Origin: Ferruginibacter sp.
GTDB lineage: Bacteria > Bacteroidota > Bacteroidia > Chitinophagales > Chitinophagaceae
Direction: 5' to 3'
DNA length: 64,000 nt
Assembly: GCA_019638485.1 (NCBI GenBank)
Contig: JAHBTP010000001.1
Coordinates: 682,001 to 746,000, forward strand
Below, in pieces: positions 18,567-27,962 of the stretch (positions are counted from its first letter, which is position 1; every line of letters starts with the position of its first letter). The position numbers were made by a program, and so were the translations under genes. A model generated the notes under the pieces. It made no database searches. It saw nothing but the letters and a program-made list of their open reading frames with translations, and was not told the origin of the DNA.

Positions 18567-19424
18567 ATGAATAATGATTTGATTTTGGTTGAATGTCCAC
18601 GAGATGCAATGCAAGGGTGGCCGCACCATATTCCCACTTTAAAAAAGGTAGAGTATCTTCAAAAATTGCTCAATGTAGGATTTCATACACTTGACTTTGG
18701 TAGTTTTGTTTCCCCTAAGGCAATTCCACAAATGGCTGATACACGAGAGGTTTTGCAAAAGTTGGATTTGTCAGGCAACGCTACTAAGTTATTAGCTATT
18801 GTAGCTAATGTCCGTGGGGCTGAAGAAGCAGCTTCTTTGAAAAGTATTTCTTATTTAGGATTCCCTTTTTCAGTTTCAGAAACTTTTCAAATGCGTAATA
18901 CAAATTCTACTATTGCTGATTCCTTTGTAACGGTAAGGACTATACGTGATATATGCCTTAGGCAGGATAAGATATTGGTGGTGTATCTGTCCATGGGTTT
19001 TGGTAATCCCTATGGTGATACTTATTCCGCAGCATTGGTTACAGATTGGGCTGGGAAAATGGCTGAAGAAGGCATTTCTATTATCTCAGTGGCAGACACT
19101 GTTGGTTTAGCTACTTCAAACCAAGTATTTGAAGTGATGAATGATGTGATACCTGCACATCCTGATATTTCTATTGGTGTACATCTGCACTCTGCACCCT
19201 CAAACCGAGCTGCTAAATTAGATGCTGCACTGAATGCTGGATGTAAACGATTTGATTCTGCAATGAAAGGTATAGGAGGTTGTCCTATGGCAGGTGATGA
19301 ATTGATTGGTAACATGGATACCGAATTTATGATTAAGCATTTTAAATCAAAAAATCAAGTTCTTCCTATTGATGATAAAGCGTTGGAAGACGCATCTTTG
19401 ATGGCCTCTTCCGTGTTTGTTTAA
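18567..19424 (+). CDS. Hydroxymethylglutaryl-CoA lyase-like protein
   Basis: The 285-aa TIM-barrel belongs to the HMGL-like/DRE metallolyase group. HMG-CoA lyase cleaves HMG-CoA to acetyl-CoA and acetoacetate in leucine breakdown. Features are VECPRDAMQGWPHHIPT (the RD pair of the active site), SVADTVGLAT, the metal-binding HLHSAPSN and the mobile catalytic-Cys loop KGIGGCPMAGDELIGNM. The N-terminal motif (PRDAMQG) deviates from the usual GPRDGLQNE, so a related acyl-CoA substrate is possible. The GSCFA gene follows 9 nt downstream, so the two are probably co-transcribed. Confidence 0.88.
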   Translation: MNNDLILVECPRDAMQGWPHHIPTLKKVEYLQKLLNVGFHTLDFGSFVSPKAIPQMADTREVLQKLDLSGNATKLLAIVANVRGAEEAASLKSISYLGFPFSVSETFQMRNTNSTIADSFVTVRTIRDICLRQDKILVVYLSMGFGNPYGDTYSAALVTDWAGKMAEEGISIISVADTVGLATSNQVFEVMNDVIPAHPDISIGVHLHSAPSNRAAKLDAALNAGCKRFDSAMKGIGGCPMAGDELIGNMDTEFMIKHFKSKNQVLPIDDKALEDASLMASSVFV

Positions 19425-19433
19425 TTTAGTATT

Positions 19434-20423
19434 ATGCAATTTAGAACGGAGCTCTTTCCAAAACCTTTTTCTGAAAAAATCAGGCATACCAATCATATCA
19501 TGTTATTGGGGAGTTGCTTTACGGAACAAATTGGACAGAAGCTTATTCAACAAAAATGGCGGGTAATGCAAAATCCTAACGGAATTATTTTTAATCCGGT
19601 TAGTATTTGCAAAGCATTGGATTCCTATCTAAGCTATAAACCTGCTGTGGAAGCTGATTTGTTCGAATATAATGGGATGTGGGGAAGTTGGCAATATCAC
19701 ACTCGATTTTCAGCAACTACACCCAATGAAGCATTGTTACGAATAAACACTGAAACTAAAGATGCTGCTGAATTTATAAAAAAAACCGATTGGCTCTTAC
19801 TTACCTTGGGCTCTGCTTTTGTTTATGAACGTAAGGATGCACCTGCTACAAATTATGAAAATGTAGTTGCCAATTGTCATAAGATTCCTACTGATAAATT
19901 TTATAAGCGTATGCTAACTGTGGAAGAAGTAGTGAATGCTTTTGCAAAAACATTGTCTAAAATAAAACAGAAGTATCCTGATATTTATTTCATATTTACC
20001 ATCAGCCCGGTTCGCCACCTGCGGGATGGATTTGTAGAAAACAATCAAAGTAAAGCAGTATTGATTAATGCGGTTCATGAATTAGTAAATGATACTGAAA
20101 TTTTTTACTTCCCTTCCTATGAACTTATTATTGATGATTTGCGTGACTATCGCTTCTTTGCAGAAGATTTAGCACATCCTAACTATGCTGCAACACAGTA
20201 TGTATGGGAAAAATTTGTAAGCACATGCATAGATGATGATGCAAAAGAAATTATGAAAGAATTATCCGTGATATTGCAGGCGGCAAATCATAAGCCATTT
20301 AACCCGCAGTCAGAACAGCATAAAAGTTTTATGGCTACCTATCAACAAAAAGCCAAGGCTTTGATTGAACGCTATCCGCACATCCATCTGGATGAAGAAA
20401 TTCAGAAACTTTCAGTGCTATAG
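19434..20423 (+). CDS. GSCFA domain protein
   Basis: The 329-aa protein carries the name-giving motif of the GSCFA family near the N-terminus (LLGSCFTEQIGQKL, about residues 24-37), followed by NPNGIIFNPVSI. The late DLAHPNYAATQYVWEKF resembles the Asp-x-x-His end of SGNH-type hydrolases, and the early Ser in GSCF could be the nucleophile. I infer an esterase-like fold; no substrate is known. No signal peptide is seen, so it is probably cytoplasmic. Lies 9 nt after the HMG-CoA lyase-like gene. Confidence 0.88.
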   Translation: MQFRTELFPKPFSEKIRHTNHIMLLGSCFTEQIGQKLIQQKWRVMQNPNGIIFNPVSICKALDSYLSYKPAVEADLFEYNGMWGSWQYHTRFSATTPNEALLRINTETKDAAEFIKKTDWLLLTLGSAFVYERKDAPATNYENVVANCHKIPTDKFYKRMLTVEEVVNAFAKTLSKIKQKYPDIYFIFTISPVRHLRDGFVENNQSKAVLINAVHELVNDTEIFYFPSYELIIDDLRDYRFFAEDLAHPNYAATQYVWEKFVSTCIDDDAKEIMKELSVILQAANHKPFNPQSEQHKSFMATYQQKAKALIERYPHIHLDEEIQKLSVL

Positions 20424-20464
20424 GATGGTGTTAAATTAATCGAGGCTTTCACGTTCCCCAATGG

Positions 20465-20632
20465 TTATTTTAATATGAAATACAGAACTGCCCATACGGC
20501 AATAAAAATAACTCCGGTAATCACTCCTGAGGTATGTTTCTTAAGATCTTTTTTAATGAGGAGTCTATATAAAACCCAAAATACAAAGGCAATAACCAAT
20601 ACTAGAGGAATCCAAATCCTAAAAGGGCTCAT
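20465..20632 (-). CDS. Small two-helix membrane protein (55 aa), conserved-looking hypothetical
   Basis: The ATG at 20630-20632 opens a 56-codon frame ending in TAA. The protein starts MSPFRIWIPLVLVIAFVF, a first membrane helix (about residues 7-26). A short basic loop RLLIKKDLKKH follows, then a second helix GVIFIAVWAVLYFIL ending at the C-terminus. The hydrophobic-basic-hydrophobic layout and the clean frame argue that it is real. It has no recognised domain. It lies downstream of miaE on the same strand (about 110 nt away) and convergent with the GSCFA gene. Without it, 20424-20743 would be an empty 320-nt gap. Confidence 0.7.
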   Translation of the reverse strand: MSPFRIWIPLVLVIAFVFWVLYRLLIKKDLKKHTSGVITGVIFIAVWAVLYFILK

Positions 20633-20743
20633 AATCGCAAAATTTTAATTTGATTGTCTGTAATTCATTTGTCAGAACGCTAAATATATTGAATATTCAA
20701 CTTATTCTTTTACGATTTTTATTTTATATAACGTTTCGTTACA

Positions 20744-21358
20744 CTAATGCACTCTGTCCCCTCTAATTTCCATACTGTTCATTAGTTCCTTTTCATAATC
20801 AAGCCACTCCTGCCACCGCTTTCGAACCGTAACTTTATCTATATAATGTTCAGCAAGGGTGATGAAAAGTGTATAATGCCCGGCTTCACTTTCCATAAAA
20901 TTTCTATAAAATTTTCGCATATATGCATCTTCCATTCCTTCACTTAATCTTTTGAATCGCTCACAGCTACGGGCTTCAATTAATGCCATAGTAAGCAATT
21001 GATCAAGAAAACGGTCTTCCACGCTACCACCCTTTTTTTGAAATACTAATAATTTATTTACATAAATATCCTTACGCTGTTTACCCAATTTCAATCCTCG
21101 CTTTTGAATTTCTGCTAATACAGCTCTAAAGTGCCCCCATTCTTCAGTTACAATAGGACTGAGTTTTTGTACCATTAATTCTCTATCGGGATAGCGTTGA
21201 ATAAGTGAAATACAGGTAGTCGCCGCTTTTTGTTCGCAGTAGGCATGATCTGTTAATACCGCTTCAAGAGAAATTTCTGCAAGATTTACCCAACGTGGAT
21301 CGGTTGGTAATTTTAGGCCTAAGATGTTGCGTGTATGCTCACTGTAAATACTTTTCAT
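20744..21358 (-). CDS. miaE: tRNA-(ms2io6A)37 hydroxylase
   Basis: Diiron monooxygenase that hydroxylates the isopentenyl group of ms2i6A at tRNA position 37, or a close relative. The ferritin-like four-helix protein shows the metal ligands in AYCEQKAA, EEWGHFRAVL (E..H) and IEARSCERF, plus the late ESEAGHYTLF. An exact promoter element on the minus strand (21374-21381) lies inside the longer possible reading frame that starts at 21424, so I start at ATG 21358 (MKSIYSEHT), giving 204 aa. Divergent from the acylase gene. Confidence 0.92.
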   Translation of the reverse strand: MKSIYSEHTRNILGLKLPTDPRWVNLAEISLEAVLTDHAYCEQKAATTCISLIQRYPDRELMVQKLSPIVTEEWGHFRAVLAEIQKRGLKLGKQRKDIYVNKLLVFQKKGGSVEDRFLDQLLTMALIEARSCERFKRLSEGMEDAYMRKFYRNFMESEAGHYTLFITLAEHYIDKVTVRKRWQEWLDYEKELMNSMEIRGDRVH

Positions 21359-21373
21359 AGAAATGAAGCTATT

Positions 21374-21381
21374 CAAATTTA
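21374..21381 (-). promoter_or_regulatory. Promoter of miaE, decides its start
   Basis: Minus-strand TAAATTTG is an exact TAnnTTTG match 15 nt upstream of ATG 21358. Confidence 0.65.
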
Positions 21382-21399
21382 CTGAATTACAATTATGCT

Positions 21400-21407
21400 T
21401 AAATTTA
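21400..21407 (+). promoter_or_regulatory. Possible promoter of the penicillin acylase gene
   Basis: TAAATTTA differs from TAnnTTTG at the last base. It ends 18 nt before ATG 21426 and the same variant occurs before prc. Confidence 0.4.
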
Positions 21408-21425
21408 CAGCAATCGTCTATCAAT

Positions 21426-23846
21426 ATGCGAATATTTTCAACTGTTTTATGTGCGCTTATTACAGCAGCACTTTGCTATTTACTAAATACAATTGCTGTT
21501 TTGCCGGTTCCTTTGGGTAAGTTGCTTTCGCCTCAAGGTGGCATTTGGCAAAATGCCGTTCCTCGTAATTTTGATTTTTCAATGGAATTACCGGCTAAGG
21601 GGCTTAAAGGCGAGGTGGAGATTTTCTTAGATGAACGATTGGTTCCACATGTTTACGCTGATAATGATGAAGATCTTTTTTTTGCTCAGGGCTTTTTACA
21701 CGCACGCTTCCGATTATGGCAAATGGATTTACAAACAATGGCTGCTGCAGGACGTGCATCTGAATTAGTGGGCAAGAAAGCGCTTGACCATGACCGTGAG
21801 TTTAGAAGATTGGGTATGGTTTATGCAGCTGAGAACGCTTTGAACGAAATTAATAATGATCCATACTCCAAATCAATTTGTGATGCTTATACAGCAGGGG
21901 TCAATGCTTATATTTCTTCTCTTTCCCAAAGTACATTGCCATTAGAGTATAAATTAATGGGATATTATCCTGAGAACTGGAGCAATTTTAAAACCGCCTT
22001 GTTTCTTAAATATATGTCCTATGATCTGGCGGCACATGAACAGGATTTTGAAAAAACTAATACCCGGGCTTTCTTTGGTGCTGAAAAATTCCATCTCCTT
22101 TTTCCCGACACTATTTCTCCTGTAGATCCTATTATACCGGATAAATGGACAGCACCTGCCGAGCTAAATATTATCCCGCGGGTTAATTATGATACTATTG
22201 CTTTTGATAGGGTACAAACAATAACTTCGGATAAGCCAGACCGTGATAATGGAAGTAATAATTGGGTTATTAGTGGACATCGTACTCAGGATGGTGCACC
22301 CATTTTAGCTAATGACCCACACTTAGGGTTAAACTTGCCTTCTTTATGGTTTGAGATGCATTTGCAGTCGCCGTCATTTAATGTGTATGGAGTGTCATTT
22401 CCCGGAGCACCTTCAATTCCTATCGGCTTTAACAATAATATTGCATGGGGAGTAACTAATGGAGGTAGAGATGTACGAGATTATTTTGAGGTTACCTTTA
22501 ACGATGATTCACGAACTCAATATCTGTTTGATGGAAAATGGGAACAAACACATTTTAGAATTGAAGAAATAAAAATAAAGGGAGGGAGTTCAGTCTATGA
22601 TACAGTGGCATACACAAACCTGGGTCCTGTTATGTATGAAAATCGTTTTGGTGGAAAGGCTTCTATAGGAAAGTCTTTTGCTGTTAGGTGGACTGCACAC
22701 GACCCAAGTAATGAATTGCTGTGTTTTATTAATTTGAATAAAGCAAACAATTATAAAGATTATCTGCAAGCATTATCATATATGAAGGCACCCGGACAAA
22801 ACTTTGCTTTCGCCTCCAAAACAGGTGATATTGCGATGCGCACACAAGGGCAATGGCCGGCAAAATGGAATCATCAAGGTGACTTTATTATGCCCGGTGA
22901 GGATAGTACTTTTCTATGGCAAGGATATATTCCGGATAGTGAAACACCCATGCAATATAATCCGCAAAGGGGTTTTGTAAGCAGCGCAAATCAACCACCC
23001 GCTGATATTTCATATCCTTATTATTTGGGAACTGATTATCCAACTTCGCGCGGGCTTATAATTAATAGAATGTTGGCAGCCGATTCTACATTTACCATAG
23101 AAAAGGTAAAGAAAATGCAAACCAATAATTATAATGTATTTGCTGAAGGCGCTATGCCGATATTGATGAGCAATATTTCAAAAGAGGCATTGGGTGAAAA
23201 TGCACAACATTATTTTAAAATACTTGGAGAATGGGATTTGTACAATAATAATGAATCTGTTGGAGCCACTGTATTTGAGTTGGCATGGAATGAATTATAT
23301 AATGCAGTTTATGACGATGATTATGCAAAGGCACCTAAATTGGCTGCAAAACCTGCATATACTACCTTACTTCAATTTTTAGTGAAAGATTCTGCTTATG
23401 TATTCATTGATGATATAAACACTCCTGAAATTGAATCACTATCTGTACTGGCTACACGAAGTTTTAAAAAAGCTGCAGAAGAGATGAAAAGAGTAGAGCA
23501 AAATGGCAGACTGCCTTGGGGAAAATATAAGGATACGCATATTATGCATCTTACAAAGCTAGAGCCTTTTTCCAGGCTTCATTTACCTATTGGTGGGGGG
23601 AAATATGAAATTAATGCTACAAAGGAAAATCATGGGCCAAGTTGGAGGATGATTGTGCAAATGTCAAGTAATATTAAGGCTTTTGGTGTGTATCCCGGAG
23701 GCCAGGACGGAAATCCAGGAAGCCGTTTTTATGATAATTTCATTAACACATGGGTAGAAGGGGAGTATTTCCCACTTGAGTTAGTGGAAAAAACTTCTTT
23801 TAAGAAGAAAAAGACCGTTGGGAAAATTATACTTAAACCTGTTTAG
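21426..23846 (+). CDS. Penicillin acylase family N-terminal-nucleophile amidase
   Basis: Exported Ntn-hydrolase of the penicillin acylase/acyl-homoserine-lactone acylase family (806 aa from ATG 21426). An N-terminal hydrophobic segment (FSTVLCALITAALCYLL) targets it to the periplasm. The alpha-chain motif FAQGFLHARFRLWQMDL is present. The autoprocessing site is Gly-Ser in DNGSNNWVISG, making Ser277 the new beta-chain nucleophile, followed by ANDPHLGLNLPSLWFE and FPGAPSIPIGFNNNIAWG. Substrates in the family include penicillins, AHL signals and peptide amides; which applies is unknown. Heads a likely operon with the next two genes. Confidence 0.93.
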   Translation: MRIFSTVLCALITAALCYLLNTIAVLPVPLGKLLSPQGGIWQNAVPRNFDFSMELPAKGLKGEVEIFLDERLVPHVYADNDEDLFFAQGFLHARFRLWQMDLQTMAAAGRASELVGKKALDHDREFRRLGMVYAAENALNEINNDPYSKSICDAYTAGVNAYISSLSQSTLPLEYKLMGYYPENWSNFKTALFLKYMSYDLAAHEQDFEKTNTRAFFGAEKFHLLFPDTISPVDPIIPDKWTAPAELNIIPRVNYDTIAFDRVQTITSDKPDRDNGSNNWVISGHRTQDGAPILANDPHLGLNLPSLWFEMHLQSPSFNVYGVSFPGAPSIPIGFNNNIAWGVTNGGRDVRDYFEVTFNDDSRTQYLFDGKWEQTHFRIEEIKIKGGSSVYDTVAYTNLGPVMYENRFGGKASIGKSFAVRWTAHDPSNELLCFINLNKANNYKDYLQALSYMKAPGQNFAFASKTGDIAMRTQGQWPAKWNHQGDFIMPGEDSTFLWQGYIPDSETPMQYNPQRGFVSSANQPPADISYPYYLGTDYPTSRGLIINRMLAADSTFTIEKVKKMQTNNYNVFAEGAMPILMSNISKEALGENAQHYFKILGEWDLYNNNESVGATVFELAWNELYNAVYDDDYAKAPKLAAKPAYTTLLQFLVKDSAYVFIDDINTPEIESLSVLATRSFKKAAEEMKRVEQNGRLPWGKYKDTHIMHLTKLEPFSRLHLPIGGGKYEINATKENHGPSWRMIVQMSSNIKAFGVYPGGQDGNPGSRFYDNFINTWVEGEYFPLELVEKTSFKKKKTVGKIILKPV

Positions 23847-23875
23847 CTAATAATTTTATAAAACAATTTTAGTGC

Positions 23876-24241
23876 ATGAAAATTTTGCTATTGACAGTAT
23901 TAATTGCTGGAGCAGCCTTTTGTTCAAACCTGTTTTTCCCTTGGTGGAGTATCGCACCAACTTCCTTTATCGTAGCTACGCTAATTGATGTTAAACCATT
24001 TAAGGCTTTTTTATGCGGCCTTTTTGCTTTGTTTTTTTTATGGGGAGGATTGAGTTGGTGGATTAGTTATTCAAATGATCATTTGCTTGCAGGTAAAATG
24101 GGGCTTGTAATTCTTCAATCTAAACAACCTTTTAAACTTATAATTATTACAGCCCTAATTGGTGGATTTATTGGAGCATTTAGCGCTTTAACAGGAAGCC
24201 TAACAAGAAGCTTGTTTGTTTTAAATGATAATAAAGAATGA
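23876..24241 (+). CDS. Small integral membrane protein, hypothetical (121 aa)
   Basis: Contains four hydrophobic stretches (about residues 3-20, 27-40, 44-63 and 88-108) with aromatic-rich loops such as FFPWWS and GGLSWWISY. No enzyme motif is seen. Its stop codon overlaps the start of the DUF5686 gene by 4 nt (ATGA), so the two are translationally coupled and may work together at the envelope. Lies 29 nt after the acylase gene. Confidence 0.8.
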   Translation: MKILLLTVLIAGAAFCSNLFFPWWSIAPTSFIVATLIDVKPFKAFLCGLFALFFLWGGLSWWISYSNDHLLAGKMGLVILQSKQPFKLIIITALIGGFIGAFSALTGSLTRSLFVLNDNKE

Positions 24242-26805
24242 AATTTCTCTTAGTTTTATTTATAGGGCTATGCCCTTTTTTTAGTGTAACCGCACAAGGT
24301 ATAAAAGGTAATGTAACTAATTTGGACGGGAGGCCGGTGCCATACGCTTCAATTTTTGTAAAAGGCACTACAATTGGTGTGAGCGCAAATAGTGACGGAG
24401 ATTTCATTATGCGTCTTAAACCGGGAAATTACACTATTGAGTGTAAAAGTGTAGGTTATACAGCAGCCCAAATGTCAGTTTCAGTTGATGAAATGATTAC
24501 TGTTAATTTTCAATTAAAACCGGTTCAGCTCACCTTGAGCGAAGTGATAGTTAAAAGTAATGGTGAAGACCCGGCTTATGCCATTATTAGGGAAGCAATT
24601 AAAAAGCGTACGTTTTATAATAATCAAATTAATGCTTCTATCGTTGACCGATACAATAAGGATGTATTGAGTGTTCGAAAAATGCCCCAACGTTTTTTTG
24701 GAAAAAAAATCCCTACCGATGCATTTGTAGATATGGCACTTGATACTACCGGTAAAGGAATTCTCTATCTCTCAGAATCAATTTCTAAGGTGTACAGAAA
24801 ACAACCGGATAAAATGAAGATGGAAGTGTTGAATAGCAGGGTGAGCGGTAGTGATAATTTTGGATTTACATTCCCGGTTGTAATATCACTTTATACAAAT
24901 AATGTAAAGGTTTTTTTAGAAAAACTTAATCCTCGTGGGTTTGTGTCACCTATTGCTGATGGAGCAATTAGTTTCTACCGCTTTAAATTTTTAGGAAATT
25001 TCTTTGAAAATGGAAAGATGATTCATAGTATCAGCGTAACTCCTAGAAGAAAATTTGAACCTCTGTTTACCGGAACAATAAATATTATTGATGAAGATTG
25101 GAGTATTCACAGTTATGATCTCTTCTTAACACGGACTGCCCAATTGGAATTAGTGGATACAGTGTCTATTAAACAAATTCAAATACCTGTTTCCGGAGAT
25201 GTTTGGCAGCCGGGAAGTCAGGTGGTAGATATTACATTTAATGTTTTAGGTATAGGTATGTTTGGCAGTTTTTTAAATGTTTACTCTAATTACAATATTG
25301 ACCCCAAGCTGTCTAAAAAGTTTTTTGATAACGTTATTATTGAGTATGATACTTCAGTAACTAATAAACAAAGGTCATGGTGGGATAGCATCCGACCGCA
25401 GCCACTTAATGCTGAAGAATTGCGAAATTATAAAGTAAAGGATAGCATATTTTTTACAAGACGAGATTCGGCAAATACCCGAAGTATGCGCGACTCATTG
25501 CGTAAGTGGCAAGGAGGACTTAAACCTCTTTCCCTGATTATCCCACCAGGGATACATCGCACACATTATGCAGATACATCTATCCACGATTTTCAGTGGG
25601 GTATTGAACCATTTATGCTTACAACCAGTTATAATACGGTTGAAGGAATTACTTCCACATTTATTCCCTATTTTAAAAAGAATAAAGGAGAGTCAGATTT
25701 TGTAATAGAACCTGAACTCCGTTATGGCTTTTATAACAAACATTTTAATCCCTCATTAAATGTAGAATGGAATGTAAAGAGAAGAAAGAGGGATGAGAAA
25801 TTTTTAAGCAGGAGTTGGCTACTGTCAGTTGGGAAGAGGGTATCTCAATTCAATAAGAAAAACCCCATTGACCCATTAATTAATACAATGAGTACTATTT
25901 ATTATGGGAATAATTATATGAAAATTTATGAAAATTACTTTGGAGAACTGAATTATAATAAAAGTTGGGAAAATGGAATGGGATTAGATGTAGGCCTTTT
26001 GTATGAAGATCGTATCCCGCTGGAAAACTCAACGATATATACTAAACATGATGGAGATGTTGCCAATCTTACTCCAAATTATCCAATAGAATTAATGTCA
26101 GAAAATTTTATGCGCCACCAGGCACTTTCGCTGGGTGCGTCAATACGTTTTCAACCCGGGCAGCGATATATTCAGTTGCCGAATAATAAAGTGAGTTTAG
26201 GTTCTAAATATCCGGTGTTTAGTTTTACTTATCAAAAAGGAATTAAAGGCTTATTGGGCAGTGATGTAAATTTTGATAAGTGGCGCATTCGAGCTTTCGG
26301 CTCTAAGAATCTGCATCTTGTAGGCACGTTAGATTATCAATTTATCACTGGCGGATTTCTTAACCGAAAGGCAGTTCAGGTTCAGGATTATCAACATTTT
26401 ATTGGTAACCTAACCGGTCTTTTAAATCAGGCTCAGGGTAGCTTCCAATTAGCCTCTTATTATGCCCATTCCACTACTGCTCCCGTATATGTAGAAGGCC
26501 ATCTAGATTATCATTTGAATGGATTAATCACCAATAAAATTCCTTTATTTAGGAAATTGAAATTTTATTTAGTAACCGGCGCAAATGCACTTTATGTAAA
26601 TAACAATAATAACTACGCAGAGCTGTATGTTGGATTGGAAAATATTTTAAAAGTATTACGCGTGGATTTTATTACAGGATACGAAAACGGAACAGGCACC
26701 CTATCCCGGATAAAGGTTGGATTTGGTGGATTATTAGCTTCAAGATTTATGGATCCTTATGTTAGCGGTAGAACAAGGAAAATATCTAATTCCAGAGCTT
26801 TTTAG
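24238..26805 (+). CDS. DUF5686 outer-membrane protein with carboxypeptidase-regulatory-like domain
   Basis: The 855-aa protein has a signal peptide (MKFLLVLFIGLCPFFSVTA). An N-terminal carboxypeptidase-D-regulatory-like beta-sandwich follows (about residues 21-105, KGNVTNLDGRPVPYASIFV), then the long DUF5686 region, predicted to form an outer-membrane barrel with a periplasmic part. This architecture is characteristic of Bacteroidota; the function is unestablished. No TonB box or plug is visible, which separates it from the TonB receptors of this window. Starts inside the stop of the preceding small membrane protein gene. Confidence 0.9.
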   Translation: MKFLLVLFIGLCPFFSVTAQGIKGNVTNLDGRPVPYASIFVKGTTIGVSANSDGDFIMRLKPGNYTIECKSVGYTAAQMSVSVDEMITVNFQLKPVQLTLSEVIVKSNGEDPAYAIIREAIKKRTFYNNQINASIVDRYNKDVLSVRKMPQRFFGKKIPTDAFVDMALDTTGKGILYLSESISKVYRKQPDKMKMEVLNSRVSGSDNFGFTFPVVISLYTNNVKVFLEKLNPRGFVSPIADGAISFYRFKFLGNFFENGKMIHSISVTPRRKFEPLFTGTINIIDEDWSIHSYDLFLTRTAQLELVDTVSIKQIQIPVSGDVWQPGSQVVDITFNVLGIGMFGSFLNVYSNYNIDPKLSKKFFDNVIIEYDTSVTNKQRSWWDSIRPQPLNAEELRNYKVKDSIFFTRRDSANTRSMRDSLRKWQGGLKPLSLIIPPGIHRTHYADTSIHDFQWGIEPFMLTTSYNTVEGITSTFIPYFKKNKGESDFVIEPELRYGFYNKHFNPSLNVEWNVKRRKRDEKFLSRSWLLSVGKRVSQFNKKNPIDPLINTMSTIYYGNNYMKIYENYFGELNYNKSWENGMGLDVGLLYEDRIPLENSTIYTKHDGDVANLTPNYPIELMSENFMRHQALSLGASIRFQPGQRYIQLPNNKVSLGSKYPVFSFTYQKGIKGLLGSDVNFDKWRIRAFGSKNLHLVGTLDYQFITGGFLNRKAVQVQDYQHFIGNLTGLLNQAQGSFQLASYYAHSTTAPVYVEGHLDYHLNGLITNKIPLFRKLKFYLVTGANALYVNNNNNYAELYVGLENILKVLRVDFITGYENGTGTLSRIKVGFGGLLASRFMDPYVSGRTRKISNSRAF

Positions 26806-26813
26806 TACTTTTG
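26806..26813 (+). promoter_or_regulatory. Promoter of the tRNA hydroxylase gene trhO
   Basis: TACTTTTG is an exact match lying directly after the DUF5686 stop codon. It gives a 70-nt leader to ATG 26884 and argues against the upstream TTG start at 26821. Confidence 0.6.
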
Positions 26814-26883
26814 TAAAAATTTGGTTTGCCTGCAAGCATCCAACCCGTGGAATCCGGGTCCCGTATTGGTACAAATTAATTCT

Positions 26884-27924
26884 ATGGCTATTTTACACAA
26901 CAGAGTTTCTCAAAAGGAACTTAAAGAGCGGTTGTTTAATGAAACAGAACCGCGGATTACCATCTCCTTCTATCGGTATTTCTCGATTCCAGATCCGGAT
27001 GCCTTTCGTGATGATTTATATAAAATCTTTAATTCATTTAAAGTATTTGGGCGTATTTATGTGGCACAGGAAGGCGTAAATGCACAGGTGAGTGTGCCCG
27101 AAAGCCTATTTGAGGCGTGGAAGAGATATTTAGAATCAACACCACACTTTAAAGAGATTCGTTTAAACATAGCCGTTAGTGATGGTAAATCATTTTGGGT
27201 ATTGAAAATTAAAGTGCGTGAAAAAATAGTAGCAGATGGTATAAATGATATTGGCTTTAATATGATGAATAAGGGAAAGTATTTGGATGCCTATTCCTTT
27301 AATAAGATGACTGAAGATGCTAATACGCTGGTAATTGATATGCGAAATCATTATGAGTATGAAGTTGGTCATTTTAACACAGCAATTGAAATCCCAAGCG
27401 ATACCTTCAGGGAACAATTGCCCATGGCCGCGGATATGATGAAGGAGAATAAGGATAAAAATATTATTATGTATTGTACCGGTGGCATCCGGTGTGAAAA
27501 GGCAAGTGCGTATATGCTTTACCGTGGATTTAAAAACGTTTTTGCGTTGGAAGGGGGAATTATCCATTATACCAACACCGCAAAGGAAAAAGGATTACCT
27601 AATAAATTTATCGGGAAAAACTTTGTATTTGATGAACGGCTTGGAGAACGAATTTCTGAAGATATAATTGCACATTGCCATCAATGCGGTAAGCCTGCGG
27701 ATACCCATGTTAATTGTATCAATGAGGCATGTCACCTGTTGTTTATTCAATGTGCAGAGTGTAAACAAAAATATGAAGGCGCCTGCTCTCCAGCCTGCCA
27801 ACAGGCAATGCATCTACCTGCAGAAGAACGTAAAAACCAAAGAAAGGGTTTACAAAATGGAAGGATGGTGTTTAATAAATCCAAAGACAGAATGAACAGC
27901 CTTATTCATTATTCAAACAGGTAA
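26884..27924 (+). CDS. trhO: tRNA uridine(34) hydroxylase, rhodanese-like (UPF0176)
   Basis: Oxygen-dependent hydroxylation of U34 in tRNA, a step toward cmo5U/mo5U, by family membership. The 346-aa protein starts [17 protein letters not shown]. It has the N-terminal acylphosphatase-like region ([12 protein letters not shown]), a rhodanese domain with active Cys198 in MYCTGGIRC, and a C-terminal Cys-rich, probably zinc-binding part with repeated CxxC pairs (CHQCG, CAECK, CSPAC). The length is typical of the longer YbfQ/TrhO forms. Convergent with purC. Confidence 0.92.
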   Translation: MAILHNRVSQKELKERLFNETEPRITISFYRYFSIPDPDAFRDDLYKIFNSFKVFGRIYVAQEGVNAQVSVPESLFEAWKRYLESTPHFKEIRLNIAVSDGKSFWVLKIKVREKIVADGINDIGFNMMNKGKYLDAYSFNKMTEDANTLVIDMRNHYEYEVGHFNTAIEIPSDTFREQLPMAADMMKENKDKNIIMYCTGGIRCEKASAYMLYRGFKNVFALEGGIIHYTNTAKEKGLPNKFIGKNFVFDERLGERISEDIIAHCHQCGKPADTHVNCINEACHLLFIQCAECKQKYEGACSPACQQAMHLPAEERKNQRKGLQNGRMVFNKSKDRMNSLIHYSNR

Positions 27925-27962
27925 TTCTCTTTTTATAACGAGTTAAAACTCCGGTGAAAAGT

